Part shown: one piece after another, positions 1-7,537 of the stretch
Layout of the letters: every line of letters begins with the position of its first letter
How positions within the stretch are numbered: position 1 is the first letter of the stretch
Assembly: GCF_001881565.1 (NCBI RefSeq)
Contig: NZ_MPDJ01000013.1
Span: forward strand, 89,259-153,258
Length of the DNA: 64,000 bases
DNA from: Eisenbergiella tayi
GTDB lineage: Bacteria; Bacillota; Clostridia; Lachnospirales; Lachnospiraceae
Reading direction: 5' to 3'
Made by a program: the position numbers and the translations under genes
Notes under the pieces: generated by a model
What the model was told of the DNA's origin: nothing
Databases searched by the model: none
Seen by the model: the letters and a program-made list of their open reading frames with translations, nothing else

Positions 1-630
1 TGTCAGATCCATCAGATAATAAAGCCGGTGTTCCGCTATAATGATGGTTTTTCCCTTCTTCTTCAAATCGTGAATAATATCTGCAAAGCGGTAGGTAGAT
101 GCAATATCCAGATTGGCAGACGGTTCATCCATGACATAGATTTCAGGATCAATCGCCTCTGCGGATGCAATCGCAACCTTCTGACGCATTCCATAGGACA
201 GGCTGTGCAGGCTGTGATCCAAAATATCCTGAATCTTGATGTTCGCCGCTGCCCGGTGAACATGGTTCTGAATTTCCTCATGGGAATAACCGTAGTTCTC
301 ACAGCCAAAAGCAATCTCGCCTGCGACCTCATTGGCAAAAAACTGGCTCCTCGGGTCTTGAAATACATTTCCTGCGATTTTGCCGCGTTCCCAGGAAGGA
401 ATCTCTTTCAGCAGTTTTCCATCCACAAAAACCTCACCGCTTAATTCTCCCTCGTAAAAGTAGGGGATCAGGCCGTTAATTACTCTTGTCAAAGAGCTTT
501 TCCCACTTCCCGATGGGCCGGTCATAACAATGACCTCCCCGGCGGCAATGTCTAATGATATATGTTCCAGTTGATTTCCGTTCCCGCCATAGGAAAAGGT
601 CAGGTCACGGATCATAATTTCTTTTCCCAT
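1..630 (-). CDS. ECF transporter ATP-binding subunit (EcfA-like), 3' end outside window
   Basis: This is the ATPase of an energy-coupling factor importer, working at the inner face of the membrane. Reading down from ATG at 630, the Walker A motif GPSGSGKSS, a Q-loop region, the signature LSYGMRQKVAIASAEAIDP, Walker B VMDEPSANLD and the H-loop AEHRLYYLMD are all visible in one frame. The frame is still open at base 1, so the C-terminus is missing. It follows EcfT by 10 bases in the same operon. The substrate cannot be told from the ATPase and depends on the S component at 1336-1947. ECF cargo next to an AraC regulator is, from memory, a recurring ICE passenger. Confidence 0.9.
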   Translation of the reverse strand, partial: MGKEIMIRDLTFSYGGNGNQLEHISLDIAAGEVIVMTGPSGSGKSSLTRVINGLIPYFYEGELSGEVFVDGKLLKEIPSWERGKIAGNVFQDPRSQFFANEVAGEIAFGCENYGYSHEEIQNHVHRAAANIKIQDILDHSLHSLSYGMRQKVAIASAEAIDPEIYVMDEPSANLDIASTYRFADIIHDLKKKGKTIIIAEHRLYYLMDLT

Positions 631-640
631 TCCATTCCTC

Positions 641-1339
641 CTATAAAAGACAGCAGCACACGGCAGCTCCCACGCTGACAACAATCAAAACGCAATCCAG
701 CACAGCGATCCGGCTGACATAGTAGCTTTCTTTCTTGTAGGGGCTTTCAATTCCCCTGACTATGGCAGAAGCTGCTAACTCGTCCGCGATCTTTAAGGAG
801 CGGAACACCATCGGAACAATGGCGTATTCCAACGTGTCCATTGGATGCCTCAAAACATTGCCGACCGATTTTAAGAAGCCACGAATTTTCATGGCTTCCC
901 TGACTTCTCCAAATTCATGCAGCACAGTCGGCGCAAAGCGGAGCATGACGATCAATACAAGCATGATATGGGTAGAAATCGGCATTCTTCTCAAGCTGGC
1001 CGTTAATTTGCCAGAGGGGATTTTAGCCAGAAGATAGGCAGGCATAGCCGGAAGCAAAAGTTTGTAGACCATGCTGAGCAACAGTGGAGATGGGACACTG
1101 ATTTTATATTTCATTTCAATCAGTAGCCATACAAGTGCAACCATATAAATTGAAAAGCACCCAATCGCCTGACGAAACAAACTAAACCAGCACAGGATCA
1201 AACAAATCCAAAGGGTAAAAATTCCATGTCCTAAAAAACTTGTTGTAAGGAAAGTAACAAGACAAGCGCACAGCGTCAGGAAAAGAACTGTGCGCCCGTC
1301 AATTCGATCAATCCGTCTGCTTTTTGATACGGCCATCAT
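641..1339 (-). CDS. ECF transporter transmembrane subunit EcfT (CbiQ family)
   Basis: A 232-residue integral membrane protein with several hydrophobic segments (residues about 17-75 and 100-125, and at the C-terminus). It matches EcfT/CbiQ in size and in the cytoplasmic coupling region around APTVLHEFGEVREAMKIRG, which resembles the A-rich coupling helix that contacts the ATPases. It would transmit ATP hydrolysis to the S component. The start overlaps the stop of the S-component gene by 4 bases, which suggests translational coupling. Family assignment rests on pattern and operon context. Confidence 0.85.
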   Translation of the reverse strand: MMAVSKSRRIDRIDGRTVLFLTLCACLVTFLTTSFLGHGIFTLWICLILCWFSLFRQAIGCFSIYMVALVWLLIEMKYKISVPSPLLLSMVYKLLLPAMPAYLLAKIPSGKLTASLRRMPISTHIMLVLIVMLRFAPTVLHEFGEVREAMKIRGFLKSVGNVLRHPMDTLEYAIVPMVFRSLKIADELAASAIVRGIESPYKKESYYVSRIAVLDCVLIVVSVGAAVCCCLL

Positions 1340-1947
1340 CCTACAATGCCTGCCTTTTGGAAATGCTTTCTGAGCAGACGCTGGCCAAACAACGTGCCGA
1401 GGATTGCAAGAACCGCAGTAATAACAACGCCCAAAAGCATCAGCGCAGGAGACGTTACCATAGAGAGCTGCATATTTAAAGTGTTGGCATCAAAACCACT
1501 GTTTGCAGCCATTTCCTGATAACTGTCCCAGGACCACCACAACGGTACGGCACAACCTACAAAATTACCGATTGAGTTGACCATCCAGCCAATTCGGTTA
1601 CGAACCGCACTTTGGTATGTATTCTTGCCAACCATGCACAGTTCGGCAACGAGAGCTACAATCAAAAAATAGGGAATCAAGAACATATAACCCATAACTC
1701 CTTGAATCACCCCATAAACCGCAGCCCATGCAAACAACAGTCCGTGTTTGTTGACGCGGTTTGCTGCAACCAGATAAAAGATTGCGCCGATAAATGCATC
1801 AATTCCGGCAGAGCCGTACAAATATACTACCGGAAAAGGCAATGTAACCATACCAATTATCATTGCAATAGCAAAATTGATGACCATCATTGCGGCAATC
1901 GTCATAATATCGCGAATGCCAAACTTTTTCTTCACCGTTTGTTCCAT
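1336..1947 (-). CDS. MptD-family (Trep_Strep) ECF transporter substrate-specificity component
   Basis: A 203-residue hydrophobic protein with about five to six membrane segments, recognised as the MptD/Trep_Strep family of putative ECF S components. It begins MEQTVKKKFGIRDIM and is preceded by AAGGAGG at a good distance. It would bind the substrate for the EcfA/EcfT pair encoded downstream. The substrate of this family is not established, so none is assigned. The 132-base gap between it and araC holds a long palindrome with an operator-like core, suggesting control by the adjacent AraC protein. Confidence 0.8.
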   Translation of the reverse strand: MEQTVKKKFGIRDIMTIAAMMVINFAIAMIIGMVTLPFPVVYLYGSAGIDAFIGAIFYLVAANRVNKHGLLFAWAAVYGVIQGVMGYMFLIPYFLIVALVAELCMVGKNTYQSAVRNRIGWMVNSIGNFVGCAVPLWWSWDSYQEMAANSGFDANTLNMQLSMVTSPALMLLGVVITAVLAILGTLFGQRLLRKHFQKAGIVG

Positions 1948-1969
1948 CTTTGAAACCTCCTTAAAATAA

Positions 1970-2009
1970 AATGACAGCGTAGTTAGTAATAACTAACTAC
2001 GCTGTCATT
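1970..2009. promoter_or_regulatory. Perfect 18-bp inverted repeat with GTTAG-N6-CTAAC core upstream of ECF operon
   Basis: Arms AATGACAGCGTAGTTAGT (1970-1987) and its exact complement (1992-2009) are separated by the 4-base loop AATA. Read on the minus strand it ends in TTTATTTT and lies just before the Shine-Dalgarno of the S-component gene. It could therefore act as an attenuator hairpin or as a dyad operator. The central GTTAG-N6-CTAAC (1982-1997) recurs at the araC promoter (3050-3065), and a further CTAAC half-site lies near 2025, which favours an operator. Confidence 0.7.
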
Positions 2010-2079
2010 CTACACCGGTTTGCAGTCTCTAACTACTCCAAAGGGAAAAGTAAATCAAGAAAACAGCCCAAAAGTTAAA

Positions 2080-3030
2080 TCACTTTTTTGCTTTACGGTA
2101 ATCCTTTGGAAGCATTCCAAACACTTCTTGAAAGGCTCGCGCAAATTTACTAATATTTGAATATCCAAGTTCACCGGCTATTTGCGTGATTGATTGATCT
2201 GTTTCCTGCAAATAAACAGCCGCAAGATTCATTTTATACTTTTTGATATGTGCATAGGGCGTATCGCCATAAATCTGTTTGAAAATAGCTTGAAATGTGA
2301 CCTTGCTCATTGGCTCCTTTCGCAAAAGTTCTTCTATGGATATTTTTTTGTCGAGGTTTTCTATGAGCTGTTGGCGGATGCGTTTGATGATTTCAATTTG
2401 TTCTTTGGCATAATACGTTGCCTCATACTGATCTTCAATCCGCAGCTGTTTGATATGGTAAAATAGTTCCAATAATTTGATCCGGAAGTAATTTCTCCCT
2501 TCAATACCTTTTGCCGCGTACAATTCATCGAAGATATGTAACAGACGCTGAGGCGTTCGACATAAAAACCACTTTTTTTCTAATTCCAGTTCTCGTCCCA
2601 GATTTAGAACATCAATGTTGTAGTACGAAAAAATCTGTTGCGTTTCCGCATCGACAGAATCCTTATCAATCACACAGCTTAGTCCTACGCCATATCCAAA
2701 GGGAAAAGAATAGGCCGCAGGAATATTAGCAAGAGCATTGATACATAATTCTCCTTCTTTCATATGAAAAACCTTATTATTCCTTAGTTCAAATTCAACG
2801 CGCCCCTTTTGGTAATGACGAATTTCAATGATATTTTTATTTGGAATGGGTTCACGGAAGGTGTCTGTACAATTAAAGTCCATAAAGATCAAATCAATAC
2901 CAAGGAACAGCGCATAATCATATAGAACCCCTATTCCATTGCACTTGTATTCAACTTTCGTGTAATCATTGCACACCTCAGCGAATGTCGCACCTTCACC
3001 ATACCATTCTAAGCCATGATGTTGGATCAT
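2080..3030 (-). CDS. AraC-family transcriptional regulator
   Basis: A 316-residue regulator with a C-terminal pair of helix-turn-helix motifs. The first lies in the region KISIEELLRKEPMSKVTF and the second, ITQIAGELGYSNISKFARAF, is followed by the typical F-x-x-x-x-G-x-x-P-x-x-YR ending. The N-terminal ~200 residues form an unassigned sensor domain. It is transcribed in the same direction as the ECF genes just downstream, so it probably senses the transported substrate or a related signal. A good promoter and an operator-like repeat precede it, suggesting autoregulation. Confidence 0.85.
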   Translation of the reverse strand: MIQHHGLEWYGEGATFAEVCNDYTKVEYKCNGIGVLYDYALFLGIDLIFMDFNCTDTFREPIPNKNIIEIRHYQKGRVEFELRNNKVFHMKEGELCINALANIPAAYSFPFGYGVGLSCVIDKDSVDAETQQIFSYYNIDVLNLGRELELEKKWFLCRTPQRLLHIFDELYAAKGIEGRNYFRIKLLELFYHIKQLRIEDQYEATYYAKEQIEIIKRIRQQLIENLDKKISIEELLRKEPMSKVTFQAIFKQIYGDTPYAHIKKYKMNLAAVYLQETDQSITQIAGELGYSNISKFARAFQEVFGMLPKDYRKAKK

Positions 3031-3049
3031 CAGAATAGCCCTCCTTTTG

Positions 3050-3095
3050 GTTAGCTGCTTCTAACTATAATATGCCATTTGAAGGAAGCAGTCAA
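3050..3095 (-). promoter_or_regulatory. araC promoter with overlapping operator-like dyad
   Basis: On the minus strand, TTGACT (3095-3090) and TATTAT (3072-3067) are 17 bases apart, a strong sigma-A type promoter. Directly downstream, at the expected transcription start, lies GTTAG-N6-CTAAC (3050-3065). This is the same dyad as in the core of the 1970-2009 palindrome. Its position would suit repression or autoregulation. The match is seen in the sequence; the role is inferred. Confidence 0.7.
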
Positions 3096-3194
3096 GATAA
3101 AGCCAAAGTAAGACTTGCAGATAACAGTATTGGTAGAGGAAGCGAAGACGCTTTGTCCGTTGCTGCACGGGCAAATTATGTTATTGTTTCTTGA
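3072..3194 (+). pseudogene. Short 40-residue ORF, possible gene remnant
   Basis: ATG at 3072 opens a 40-codon frame (begins MPFEGSSQDKAKVRLAD, ends ARANYVIVS). No good Shine-Dalgarno precedes it, and it overlaps the divergent araC promoter. The composition is protein-like, so it may be the tail of a lost gene at a rearrangement boundary between the ECF cargo and the mobilisation operon. It was not recognised. Confidence 0.25.
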
Positions 3195-3294
3195 TGAGGG
3201 CAGGCAGCCTGGAGCCGTTCAAAAGCCTCTGTGCTAATAAACTCTGAAAACAACGCTATATGCAGACCATGAAGCCTGATCAGATATAAGAGTA

Positions 3295-3435
3295 ATGTCA
3301 ACACAATATAGAACAAACCGAAAGAGCCTAGGAACTGAAAATTTTTCTCTTAACCAACAGATAGAGGAAGGCACACAAAGTGAATATCATTTTTCACAGT
3401 TTATCAGCACAATTATTGACCAGTACACAAAATAA
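3295..3435 (+). CDS. Unrecognised 46-residue ORF before a terminator
   Basis: ATG at 3295 opens a 46-codon frame (begins MSTQYRTNRKSLGTENFSL, ends IIDQYTK). The residue mix is protein-like and a clear rho-independent terminator starts 24 bases after its stop, so this could be a small gene or the 3' end of a truncated one. No convincing ribosome binding site was seen. The rest of 3100-3560 holds nothing else recognisable. Confidence 0.3.
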   Translation: MSTQYRTNRKSLGTENFSLNQQIEEGTQSEYHFSQFISTIIDQYTK

Positions 3436-3458
3436 TATTCTCTATTCTGTGTGTTGTG

Positions 3459-3488
3459 GAGGCCACAAAAAGGCCTCTTATTTTTTTG
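3459..3488 (+). terminator. Rho-independent terminator
   Basis: GAGGCC (3459-3464) pairs with GGCCTC (3472-3477) across a 7-base A-rich loop and is followed by TTATTTTTTT. It closes the small-ORF region and would shield the mob operon from upstream transcription. Confidence 0.8.
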
Positions 3489-3566
3489 CAAATTTTTCTT
3501 TCCAAAGCGCTATTTTGCGGGTAGTTTGAAAGCTTTTCAGAGTATTAGGAGTGGAGGAAAAGAAAA

Positions 3567-3642
3567 ACAGCAAGCATAGGGAGTGTGGCTACACTCCCGG
3601 CAAACGGCTTCCCGTTTGTATCTTGGGGAAGTCCCCAAACCC
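3567..3642 (+). other. oriT: ICE-A origin of transfer (oriT) copy 1
   Basis: AGCAAGCATAGGGAGTGT is followed by GGCT and ACACTCCC, making a perfect GGGAGTGT/ACACTCCC hairpin. Two more hairpins follow: CAAACGG with CCGTTTG, and TTGGGGAAGTCCCCAA. It lies 22 bases upstream of mobC and the relaxase, the usual oriT position. The AGCAAGCATAGG core and the final hairpin recur at 14642-14742 and, diverged, at two sites in ICE-B. The nick site itself is not identified here. Confidence 0.7.
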
Positions 3643-3664
3643 CTGAATGAAGGAAGGTGAGAAA

Positions 3665-3994
3665 ATGGCAAACCGAAAACGGAAGTTTGTGCTGCGCGTC
3701 CCCGTGACGCCGGAGGAAAGGGCGCTCATTCAAGCGAAGATGGCCCAGCTTGGCACAAGGAACTTTTCTGCCTACGCCCGGAAAGTGCTGATCGACGGCT
3801 ATATCGTCCACATGGACACCAGCGACATCCGGGCGCAGACCGCAGAGCTGCAAAAAATCGGCGTCAACGTCAACCAGATTGCAAGGCGTATCAACAGTAC
3901 CGGGGCTGTGTACGCGCAGGACGTGGAGGACATCAAGGGGGCGCTGGCACAGATATGGCAGTTACAAAGATACATCCTATCAAGTCAACGCTGA
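3665..3994 (+). CDS. mobC: MobC-like relaxosome accessory protein (ICE-A)
   Basis: A 109-residue small basic DNA-binding protein of the plasmid mobilisation relaxosome type. It has the N-terminal ribbon-helix-helix-like pattern KFVLRVPVTPEERALIQAKM and the family-typical GVNVNQIARRINSTG near residue 75. The start is taken at MANRKR because GAAGGAAGGTGAG lies just upstream. Its ICE-B counterpart is also 109 residues. The relaxase start lies 40 bases inside its 3' end, an overlap kept in both ICEs. It would bind oriT and help the relaxase open it. Confidence 0.9.
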   Translation: MANRKRKFVLRVPVTPEERALIQAKMAQLGTRNFSAYARKVLIDGYIVHMDTSDIRAQTAELQKIGVNVNQIARRINSTGAVYAQDVEDIKGALAQIWQLQRYILSSQR

Positions 3995-5289
3995 GAAAAG
4001 CGCTGGACTACATCGAGAACCCGGACAAGACCGATGAAAAGCTGTTCGTTTCTTCCTATGGCTGTTCCTATGAAACGGCGGATATTGAGTTTCAAATGCT
4101 GTTAGATCAGGCGCTCAAGAAAGGCAACAATCTGGCTCACCACCTGATACAAGCTTTTGAGCCGGGCGAAACCACGCCGGAGCAGGCCCACGAGATCGGG
4201 CGGCAGCTTGCCGATGAAGTGCTTGGCGGGAAATATCCCTATGTGATAACCACCCACATAGACAAGGGCCATCTGCATAACCACATCATTTTCTGCGCGG
4301 TGGATATGGCAAACCAGCGCAAGTATATTTCCAACCGCCAGAGCTATGCCTATATCCGGCGCACCAATGACCGGCTGTGCAGGGAACACGGCCTGTCCGT
4401 GGTGATGCCGGGCAAGGACAAGGGAAAGAGCTATGCCGAATGGGACGCCCAGCGCAAGGGCAAGAGCTGGAAAGCAAAGCTGAAAACCGCCATTGACGCG
4501 GCCATCCCGCAGGCCAGAGATTTTGACAGTTTCCTGCGGCTCATGGAGGCGCAGGGCTACGAGATGAAACGCGGGAAATTCATTTCATTCCGCTCCCCCG
4601 GACAGGAACGCTTTACCCGCTGCAAAACCTTGGGGGTGGACTACACCGAAGAAGCCATTACCCGGCGTATCAAGGGGCTGGCTGTGGACAGAGGGCCGAA
4701 GCGTAAAGTGGAACAGGGAATTTCCTTGCGTATTGAGATTGAAAACAATATCAAGGCGCAGCAATCGGCGGGCTATGCGCGGTGGGCGAAGCTCTACAAC
4801 TTGAAGCAGGCCGCCAAAGCCTTAAACTTCCTGACGGAACACCAGATTGAGAGCTACGAGGGCTTGGAAAGCAGGCTGGACGAGATCAGCACAGCCAACG
4901 ACGAAGCCGCCGCTGCCCTGAAAGCAGTGGAGCGCCGCCTTGGAGAAATGGCTCTGCTGATAAAGCAGATTTCCACCTACAAGCAGACCAGGCCCGTGGC
5001 GCTGGAATACCACAGGGCCAAAGACAAGGCCGCGTTCCGGCGAGAGCATGAGAGCCAGCTTATTTTGTATGAAGCTGCGGCGAGGGCGCTCAAAGAGGCC
5101 GGGATGAAGAAGCTCCCCAATCTGTATGCGCTCAAAGCCGAGTATAAAAAGCTGGACGGAGAACGGGAACGGCTGTCAGAACAGTATAACGAGGTAAAGA
5201 AAGAGCTGAAAGAATACGGCATTATCAAGCAGAATGTGGACAGCATTTTGCGGGTGACGCCGGGAAAGGAGCAGATACAGGAGCTATGA
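3955..5289 (+). CDS. MOBP-type relaxase (ICE-A)
   Basis: A 444-residue transesterase that would nick oriT and lead the strand through the type IV channel. Its three-histidine metal motif HIDKGHLHNH is at residues 101-110. The N-terminal MAVTKIHPIKSTLRKALDYIENPDKT is typical of Tn1549-like relaxases. The C-terminal ~170 residues are charged and probably coiled coil. The closest relative in the window is ICE-B's 448-residue relaxase, with the motif at identical positions. It runs convergent to the main transfer operon. Confidence 0.93.
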   Translation: MAVTKIHPIKSTLRKALDYIENPDKTDEKLFVSSYGCSYETADIEFQMLLDQALKKGNNLAHHLIQAFEPGETTPEQAHEIGRQLADEVLGGKYPYVITTHIDKGHLHNHIIFCAVDMANQRKYISNRQSYAYIRRTNDRLCREHGLSVVMPGKDKGKSYAEWDAQRKGKSWKAKLKTAIDAAIPQARDFDSFLRLMEAQGYEMKRGKFISFRSPGQERFTRCKTLGVDYTEEAITRRIKGLAVDRGPKRKVEQGISLRIEIENNIKAQQSAGYARWAKLYNLKQAAKALNFLTEHQIESYEGLESRLDEISTANDEAAAALKAVERRLGEMALLIKQISTYKQTRPVALEYHRAKDKAAFRREHESQLILYEAAARALKEAGMKKLPNLYALKAEYKKLDGERERLSEQYNEVKKELKEYGIIKQNVDSILRVTPGKEQIQEL

Positions 5290-5639
5290 ACATACCGAGA
5301 ATGAATTACCGCCAGTACCGCAAGGCCCGGCGGCTCACGCATGAGTGTTGTAATTACTGTGACGGAAACTGCCTCCTGCTGGACGATGGCGAGGAATGTG
5401 TCTGTGTGCAGAGCATTTCCTATTCCGTGCTGTGCCGATGGTTTCAGGCTGCCGTCCTCCCGCTGGACGCGACACTTTATGCCGAACTGATGGAGCGAAG
5501 CCAAGCGCGGCGTTGCCGGGAATGCGGGGCACTGTTTTCTCCCAGACGTCCAAACTGCCTCTACTGTCCAGACTGTGCCAAGAAACGCAAGCGCCAGAGC
5601 AAGAAGCTGTGGGCAAGGAAACACCGGGAGCATGCGTAG
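5286..5639 (+). CDS. Cysteine-rich VLP protein (ICE-A)
   Basis: A 117-residue small cysteine-rich protein with the CCNYCDGNCLLLDDGEECVC motif near residue 21. Near residues 75-98 is a C-terminal zinc-ribbon, CRECGALF...CLYCPDC. It is recognised as the 'cysteine-rich VLP' family common in Tn1549-like elements; the function is unknown, and zinc binding is inferred. Its ATG overlaps the relaxase stop, so it belongs to the mob operon. Its last codons and TAG stop lie inside the inverted repeat of the 5636-5748 element, as also happens in ICE-B. Confidence 0.85.
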   Translation: MNIPRMNYRQYRKARRLTHECCNYCDGNCLLLDDGEECVCVQSISYSVLCRWFQAAVLPLDATLYAELMERSQARRCRECGALFSPRRPNCLYCPDCAKKRKRQSKKLWARKHREHA

Positions 5640-5748
5640 AAAAAGTAATGGGAAAAGGCCCTGAAATATCAGGGCTTTTTCCTTTGGTCAGAGGGGTGGG
5701 TACTATGTTACTACCTTTTCTCCTGGAAGCGGCATTTACTTTTTCTAC
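5636..5748. repeat. 113-bp element with 13-bp terminal inverted repeats, copy A1
   Basis: It is bounded by GTAGAAAAAGTAA (5636-5648) and its exact complement (5736-5748). Just inside the left end, GCCCTGA/TCAGGGC plus TTTTT (5658-5680) forms a terminator for the mob operon. Near the right end is a conserved GTTACTACCTTTTCTCC...GGAAGCGG stretch. A related copy lies at 7001-7111, and same-plan copies lie in ICE-B at 22025-22136 and 41853-41964. No target-site duplication is evident. Confidence 0.7.
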
Positions 5749-5920
5749 AAGGTGATACCGATATCCCGCTCTCATTTCTGCGTTGCCATTCTGTTTCTTT
5801 TTCCTATGGCTTTCCCCACAATCATATATCCTTGAAAAATCAGTAGATTTTTCGATGGAGTTTCTATATAATAAAATCAGTTAGTTAATGCGAACTTAGT
5901 AAGAGCAAGGAGGTTATTCC

Positions 5921-6559
5921 ATGGGGATTCTCAAACAGTTTTTTAACAACACCCGAAAGCCGAACGGTTGGATGGGGAAATTGATGGTCAACGGTATGAA
6001 TCAAGGGCATGCCGCTGTTTCCGATTGGGGCCTTTCCTATTTTCCAGATGTACCGGGGGCAGCTCATTCTATGCTGGCGGATTTCGGATGTGGTGGAGGA
6101 CGCAATACCGCAGAACTTTTAAAACGGTTTCCGGAGGCAAGAGTGACAGCCCTGGATTATTCCAAGGTCGCTTGCGACAAAACAAAGCAATTCAATCGGA
6201 ATGAGGTGCAGGCTGGGAGATGTAACGTTGTGCAGGGGGATGTGTCCCGCCTTCCCTTTGAAGCGGCGACATTTGATGTGATCACTGCCTTTGAAACGGT
6301 CTATTTCTGGCCGGGGCCAGTGGAGAGCTTTCAAGAAGTCTGGCGGGTACTGAAACCGGGTGGCACATTTATGATTGTGAATGAATCGGATGGTAGGAAC
6401 ACAAAAGACGAAAAATGGGCTGGTATCATCGATGGAATGCGTATTTTTACGCAGGAGCGGTTGACACAATACTTAAAAGATGCAGGCTTTTCCCAGATAG
6501 CCGCACATGTAAATCGGAAACAACACTGGATTTGTCTCCTGGCGGAGAAAGCACGGTAA
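5921..6559 (+). CDS. Class I SAM-dependent methyltransferase (cargo)
   Basis: A 212-residue enzyme with the SAM-binding glycine motif LADFGCGGGRN at residues 52-62. Motif post-I TALDYSK, GDVSRLPFEAATFDVI and LKPGGTFMIVNE follow in order, giving a UbiE/COQ5-like small-molecule methylase pattern. The substrate is unknown. AAGGAGG precedes the ATG, and a TATAAT (5867-5872) lies upstream without a strong -35. It sits with the next gene between two copies of the 112-bp element, so it looks like inserted cargo rather than a transfer gene. Confidence 0.8.
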   Translation: MGILKQFFNNTRKPNGWMGKLMVNGMNQGHAAVSDWGLSYFPDVPGAAHSMLADFGCGGGRNTAELLKRFPEARVTALDYSKVACDKTKQFNRNEVQAGRCNVVQGDVSRLPFEAATFDVITAFETVYFWPGPVESFQEVWRVLKPGGTFMIVNESDGRNTKDEKWAGIIDGMRIFTQERLTQYLKDAGFSQIAAHVNRKQHWICLLAEKAR

Positions 6560-6628
6560 GAGGAATCGCCGATTCAAAATTCGGATTTATAGAGATTTCT
6601 TACTTACAACATAGGATGGAGGGATAGA

Positions 6629-6961
6629 ATGACACGCGGAGAGATTTGGAAAGATTTTTTGAAACATACTGTTTTGACCTTGGTAATCGCACTGTTTCTG
6701 TTTTTGATCTTCAAGTCTGTTTTTACCAAAAACGGCGAAACGGAATATTTTTATGTCTGGCTCTGTTGCGGGATTCCCTTTGGGATTCGGAGGATGTTTG
6801 TCTGGCTGGTTCCCCATGGATATGACTTAGGCGGTTCGGTTGGTATTATTGCGGTGAACTTTATAATAGGCGGCCTGATCGGCGGGGTCATCCTGACCTG
6901 GCGTCTGGTGGTTGCTGTATGGTATATTCCTCTTACCATTTACCGATTGCTCACAAATTGA
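6629..6961 (+). CDS. Small membrane protein (DUF6050-like)
   Basis: A 110-residue protein with an N-terminal hydrophobic segment (residues about 14-30), a second near 41-60 and a glycine-rich third (GGSVGIIAVNFIIGGLIGGVIL). It is tentatively placed in the DUF6050 group. It follows the methyltransferase by 69 bases on the same strand, so the two may be co-transcribed. The function is unknown. Confidence 0.6.
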   Translation: MTRGEIWKDFLKHTVLTLVIALFLFLIFKSVFTKNGETEYFYVWLCCGIPFGIRRMFVWLVPHGYDLGGSVGIIAVNFIIGGLIGGVILTWRLVVAVWYIPLTIYRLLTN

Positions 6962-7000
6962 GTTGGATTTCTGGTTGAGTTCTAAAATGTCAGGGAATAC

Positions 7001-7111
7001 GTAGAAAAAGCAACGGGGAAAAGCCCTGAAATATGGGGGATTTTTTCTTAGTCGGGAGTATATCTGCGTGTTATTATCATTCCCCCCGGAATCAGAGGTT
7101 ACTTTTTCTAC
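7001..7111. repeat. 111-bp element with terminal inverted repeats, copy A2
   Basis: It is bounded by GTAGAAAAAGCAA (7001-7013) and TTACTTTTTCTAC (7099-7111), with 12 of 13 positions complementary. It shares GGGAAAAGCCCTGAAATAT and the right-hand part with copy A1 in the same orientation. The two copies flank the methyltransferase and membrane-protein cargo as direct repeats. Confidence 0.7.
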
Positions 7112-7271
7112 AAATGGCAGCGTAGCTTCTTTCTCCTTGTTTGCCTGATTCTGCCGCAGCCTGTATATCGGGAAGGTTGAAACGAAAGAGCAGCCAAAGC
7201 GAATAATCCCTGCACTGCTGCAAACGGTCACGTTTGATGTATCAAAACGGGATGGATTGGTATGACACGCG

Positions 7272-7322
7272 AAAAAAAGCGCCGGACGCAAGGGCTATAT
7301 AGCCCCCGCGCCCGGCGCTTTT
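7272..7322. terminator. Bidirectional rho-independent terminator
   Basis: GCGCCGGACGCAAGGGCT (from 7279) pairs imperfectly with AGCCCCCGCGCCCGGCGC. The stem is flanked by A7 on one side and TTTT on the other. It ends the minus-strand ICE-A operon after the 7334-7534 gene and blocks plus-strand transcription from the cargo. The remaining 7112-7271 shows nothing recognisable. Confidence 0.8.
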
Positions 7323-7333
7323 GCCTGCTTGGG

Positions 7334-7534
7334 TTATTCGCCTGTGAAATAGAACCGCTGCGCCTCAAAGGCGGCGTCGCTCATGGCCTCCAGCTTATCA
7401 AGGGACTGACGGGCCAGCGCCGCCATATCCTCGTTCACCTCTGGCAGAACGGCCTGGATTGCTCCCGCTGTCCTGCGCCGGTCACTCTTATGATACATAC
7501 CAATCATGTTTTCTTCTTCTACGGTGAAATACAT
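7334..7534 (-). CDS. Transposon-transfer assisting protein, TTRAP family (ICE-A)
   Basis: A 66-residue protein (MYFTVEEENMIGMYHKSDR) recognised as the small TTRAP family found at the end of Tn1549-like transfer operons. The mechanism is unknown. It starts 3 bases after the upstream gene's stop, and the same gene order occurs in ICE-B (41290-41502). It is the last gene before the bidirectional terminator. Confidence 0.75.
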   Translation of the reverse strand: MYFTVEEENMIGMYHKSDRRRTAGAIQAVLPEVNEDMAALARQSLDKLEAMSDAAFEAQRFYFTGE

Positions 7535-7537
7535 TCC

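Noticed and set aside
63..368. 101-codon minus-strand frame at the left window edge
   Set aside because: It is in a different frame from the ABC ATPase motifs that run through the same bases.
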